Position numbers and translations under genes: made by a program. From Ruminococcus sp. UBA3800 (lineage in GTDB: Bacteria; Bacillota; Clostridia; Oscillospirales; Ruminococcaceae): a DNA stretch of 15,724 nt. This document shows, in pieces, positions 13,534 through 15,724 of the stretch. How positions within the stretch are numbered: position 1 is the stretch's first letter; each line of letters begins with the position of its first letter. The notes below the pieces were generated by a model. The model saw only the letters and a program-made list of their open reading frames with translations, made no database searches and was not told where the DNA came from. The stretch spans positions 1-15,724 of the forward strand of contig DFEO01000168.1 in assembly GCA_002368715.1 (NCBI GenBank). The letters run 5' to 3'.

Positions 13534-14172
13534 ATGTCAAAAAAAGACAGGCTGAAAGCTCAGAAGGCCAGACAGGACAAGCAGAAGAAGCAGGCCGAGC
13601 TTGAAGAAAGGCTGGAAAAGGAAGAATATGACAAAGGCGAAAAGCAGAGCCGCTCGGTAAAGAAAATGAAGAAGCAGCGCGGCATCAAGGACGAGCCTTT
13701 CTATTATCTGATACTCAAGCTCCTTATGCTGGCAGGCTTTGGCTATTCGGCGTTTTTCTACGGCCTTATCACTATAATAGGTATAACAGGCAAATACATA
13801 GAACCGACACCGCCGAAATGGGTGCTGTGGTTCTTTGTGGGGTCGGTGGCAGCTATGACAGCAGGGCTGTTTCTGACGTTTTTCAAAAAATATTTCATCG
13901 CCTTCGCTTTCAATGTGGGCGGAATGGCTTTTTATCTCAAGGGCGGCAGCTTTCTTATAAACAAGATCAAAAGCTATCTCGAAACACACACCGTCGAACC
14001 CGACCTTATGGATATGGACAAGACCTATATGTGGCGGTTTTATCCCGTCATCCTGATCGGTGTCCTGTCGGCGGTGCTGCTCGTCATCACGATAATAAGA
14101 CTTATCCTTATAAGAAAAAGACAGCAGCTGATAAAGGATACAGCTCCTGTAAAAAGCATCGTGGAGGACTGA
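13534..14172 (+). CDS. Four-helix membrane protein with Lys-rich N-terminus, unknown function
   Basis: I cannot assign a family to this 212-residue protein. The first 50 residues are highly charged and mostly Lys, Glu, Gln and Arg (MSKKDRLKAQKARQDKQKKQ onward), probably a cytoplasmic coiled coil. Four hydrophobic helices follow at about 57-82, 94-115, 119-137 and 169-194, and the tail is again basic then mixed. ATG 13534 has AGAGG 6 nt upstream and a consensus promoter 50 nt before it. The gene stands alone on the plus strand, divergent from spoIVB, and ends at a strong terminator. Nothing links it to sporulation except position. The reading frame, codon use and signals make it a real gene. 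Confidence 0.85.
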   Translation: MSKKDRLKAQKARQDKQKKQAELEERLEKEEYDKGEKQSRSVKKMKKQRGIKDEPFYYLILKLLMLAGFGYSAFFYGLITIIGITGKYIEPTPPKWVLWFFVGSVAAMTAGLFLTFFKKYFIAFAFNVGGMAFYLKGGSFLINKIKSYLETHTVEPDLMDMDKTYMWRFYPVILIGVLSAVLLVITIIRLILIRKRQQLIKDTAPVKSIVED

Positions 14173-14242
14173 AAAAAGGAAGGTATTTACTGCTAATTTT
14201 TTCCATTTCAGTTACTTGTTTTTCTCTCATTAACCAATTGTG

Positions 14243-14284
14243 AAAAAGTGCCGAATTTGAAAAATCAAATTTGGCACTTTTTTT
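14243..14284 (+). terminator. Strong intrinsic terminator after the membrane protein gene
   Basis: AAAGTGCCGAATTTGA pairs with TCAAATTTGGCACTTT (one G-U) around a short A-rich loop, and the stem runs into a T-tract ending at 14284. The left arm is preceded by an A-run, so it could also work on the minus strand. It lies 70 nt after the stop. Confidence 0.92.
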
Positions 14285-14297
14285 GGACTGACACCCC

Positions 14298-14325
14298 TTG
14301 ACTTATAGGGCGGGTGTGGTATAAT
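14298..14325 (+). promoter_or_regulatory. Sigma-A-type promoter of nrdD
   Basis: TTGACT (14298-14303) and TATAAT (14320-14325) are spaced by 16 nt, with the start near 14332, leaving a leader of about 90 nt before the GTG at 14424. Confidence 0.85.
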
Positions 14326-14332
14326 AATAAAT

Positions 14333-14380
14333 GTTCGATATGATGTTGTTGGTTTTATGAGTGACCACAATATGTAGTGG
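14333..14380. promoter_or_regulatory. Pair of NrdR-type boxes
   Basis: CCACAATATGTAGTGG (14365-14380) closely matches the NrdR palindrome (ACACwATATATwGTGT). A second, weaker copy, GTTCGATATGATGTTG (14333-14348), keeps the C, the ATAT core and the GT. The 16-bp gap puts the centres 32 bp apart, three helical turns, which is the known NrdR arrangement. They start just after the -10 and precede nrdD, the expected target. Confidence 0.7.
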
Positions 14381-14423
14381 TCGAGTGGGAAAATCCAAAA
14401 AAGTAATAAGGGGAGAAAATGTT

Positions 14424-15724
14424 GTGAAGATCATCAAAAGAAGCGGTATCGAGAATGTGTTCGACCGTGTGAAGATCGAAAACGCCGTTAAAAAGGCGAA
14501 CATCACAGTTGAAGAAGACGAGAGACTGACCGAGGGCGAGGTAAAGGACATAGCTATGGACATCGAGCAGAGATGCGGCAAGATGGACAGGGCTATGGAC
14601 GTGGAGACCATCCAGGACTGGGTGGAGGCCGACATAATGAAGCACGGAAAGTATTCCGTTGCGAAGCATTATATCACATATCGCTATGAACGTTCTATCG
14701 TTCGTCAGGCAAATACCACGGACAAGCAGATACTTTCGCTTCTGAATTTTGAAAACGAAGAGGTAAAGCAGGAGAATTCAAACAAGAACCCGACTGTCAA
14801 CTCCGTTCAGAGAGATTATATGGCAGGCGAGGTCAGCAAGGATATAACAAAGAGATTCCTGCTTCCGGATGATATAGTTGAGGCTCACGAGAAGGGACTT
14901 ATCCATTTTCACGACGCCGACTACTTTGCACAGCATATGCACAACTGCTGTCTGGTCAACCTGGAGGATATGCTCCAGAACGGAACTGTTATCAGCGAGG
15001 TAATGATAGAGAAGCCTCACAGCTTTTCCACGGCCTGCAATATCGCCACTCAGGCGATAGCTCAGATAGCTTCCTCCCAGTACGGCGGACAGAGCATAAC
15101 CCTTTCTCACCTTGCACCGTTCGTTCAGGTGTCGAGAGACAAGTACCGCAGAGAAGTAAAGAAGGAGTTTGAACAGCTGGGTATCCCTGCCGATGAGGAG
15201 ACGATAAACAAGGCTGCCGAGATGAGAGTCAAGGCCGAGATAGTTCAGGGCGTTCAGATGATACAGTATCAGGTCATAACACTTATGACCACAAACGGTC
15301 AGGCTCCTTTTGTTACGATATTTATGTATCTTGATGAGGTCCCCGAGGGACAGATAAGAGATGACCTTGCAGCTATCATCGAGGAGATGCTCCGTCAGAG
15401 GATCCAGGGCGTCAAGAACGAAAAGGGCGTATACATCACCCCTGCTTTCCCGAAGCTTATCTATGCACTGGATGAGGACAACATAAGAGAAGGAACAAAG
15501 TACTGGTATCTGACCGAGCTTGCTGCCAAGTGTACCGCTAAGAGGATGGTGCCCGACTATATCAGCGCAAAGGTGATGAGAGAGCTAAAAGGCGGAGATG
15601 TTTATACCTGTATGGGCTGCCGCTCGTTCCTCACTCCCGACCGCTTTACCGATGCCGGGGTGCCGAATATCGCAAAGGCCAAGAACTATCAGGAGGGCAA
15701 GCACAAGTATTACGGACGTTTCAA
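14424..15724 (+). CDS. nrdD: Anaerobic (class III) ribonucleoside-triphosphate reductase, 3' end cut by window
   Basis: NrdD reduces ribonucleoside triphosphates to deoxy forms under anaerobic conditions with a glycyl radical installed by NrdG. About 433 residues are visible. The N-terminus is an ATP-cone (KIIKRSGIENVFDRVKIENA, to about residue 95), the allosteric site that senses dATP/ATP. The catalytic domain starts with NPTVNSVQRDYMAGEVSKD and includes HFHDADYF, HNCCLVNLEDML with a conserved Cys, FSTACNIATQAIAQIASSQYGG and CMGCRSFLTP with a second Cys near the end. The glycyl-radical site and C-terminal zinc site would lie beyond the edge. GTG 14424 is chosen because GGGGAG (14410-14415) lies 8 nt upstream; the nearby ATG at 14419 meets a stop after one codon. 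The promoter and NrdR boxes in front indicate repression when dATP is plentiful. Confidence 0.95.
   Translation, partial: MKIIKRSGIENVFDRVKIENAVKKANITVEEDERLTEGEVKDIAMDIEQRCGKMDRAMDVETIQDWVEADIMKHGKYSVAKHYITYRYERSIVRQANTTDKQILSLLNFENEEVKQENSNKNPTVNSVQRDYMAGEVSKDITKRFLLPDDIVEAHEKGLIHFHDADYFAQHMHNCCLVNLEDMLQNGTVISEVMIEKPHSFSTACNIATQAIAQIASSQYGGQSITLSHLAPFVQVSRDKYRREVKKEFEQLGIPADEETINKAAEMRVKAEIVQGVQMIQYQVITLMTTNGQAPFVTIFMYLDEVPEGQIRDDLAAIIEEMLRQRIQGVKNEKGVYITPAFPKLIYALDEDNIREGTKYWYLTELAAKCTAKRMVPDYISAKVMRELKGGDVYTCMGCRSFLTPDRFTDAGVPNIAKAKNYQEGKHKYYGRF

Overview
The window looks like a chromosomal piece of an anaerobic, Gram-positive member of the Clostridia, most likely a Ruminococcus-type Oscillospiraceae. 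The reasons are the clostridial sporulation pair spoIVB-spo0A, an anaerobic (class III) ribonucleotide reductase at the right edge, SpoVD/FtsI-type penicillin-binding protein with PASTA domains, strong GGAGG ribosome binding sites, frequent ATA/AGA/CTT codons and moderate GC. The genus is inference; no rRNA is present.

Positions 1-9160 (minus strand) hold the front of a division and cell wall (dcw) operon, read right to left: mraZ, rsmH, ftsL-like, PASTA transpeptidase, murE, murF, mraY-like, ftsW (cut by the window edge). Together they regulate the cluster (MraZ), methylate 16S rRNA (RsmH), build UDP-MurNAc-pentapeptide (MurE, MurF), transfer it to the lipid carrier (MraY) and polymerise and crosslink septal peptidoglycan (FtsW, PBP, FtsL). 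The MurE DNPR motif predicts meso-diaminopimelate. murD is not at its common place between mraY and ftsW. MraY and MurF both carry unusual substitutions at normally invariant positions.

Positions 9090-9800 are regulatory and non-coding: a consensus mraZ promoter with 10-bp-spaced MraZ-type boxes, a helically phased direct repeat, and a second strong promoter 260 bp upstream followed at once by a GC-rich, multi-hairpin RNA (a candidate sRNA or long operon leader). An AT-rich stretch, inverted repeats and the ppa terminator follow.

Positions 9799-10958 (minus) hold ppa (family I pyrophosphatase) and an unrecognised acidic protein, apparently one transcription unit with its own promoter. Positions 11009-13316 (minus) hold spo0A, with promoter, Spo0A-type boxes, leader hairpin and terminator, and spoIVB upstream of it. 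Positions 13317-14284 (plus) hold a four-helix membrane protein of unknown function with promoter and strong terminator. From 14298 to the right edge lies nrdD with a consensus promoter and two NrdR-type boxes; its 3' end is outside the window.

I found no mobile element, CRISPR array, tRNA or rRNA. The best candidates for something undescribed are the structured RNA at 9299-9385, the altered catalytic residues of MraY and MurF, the hairpin between the murE ribosome binding site and its start codon, and the spo0A leader hairpin.
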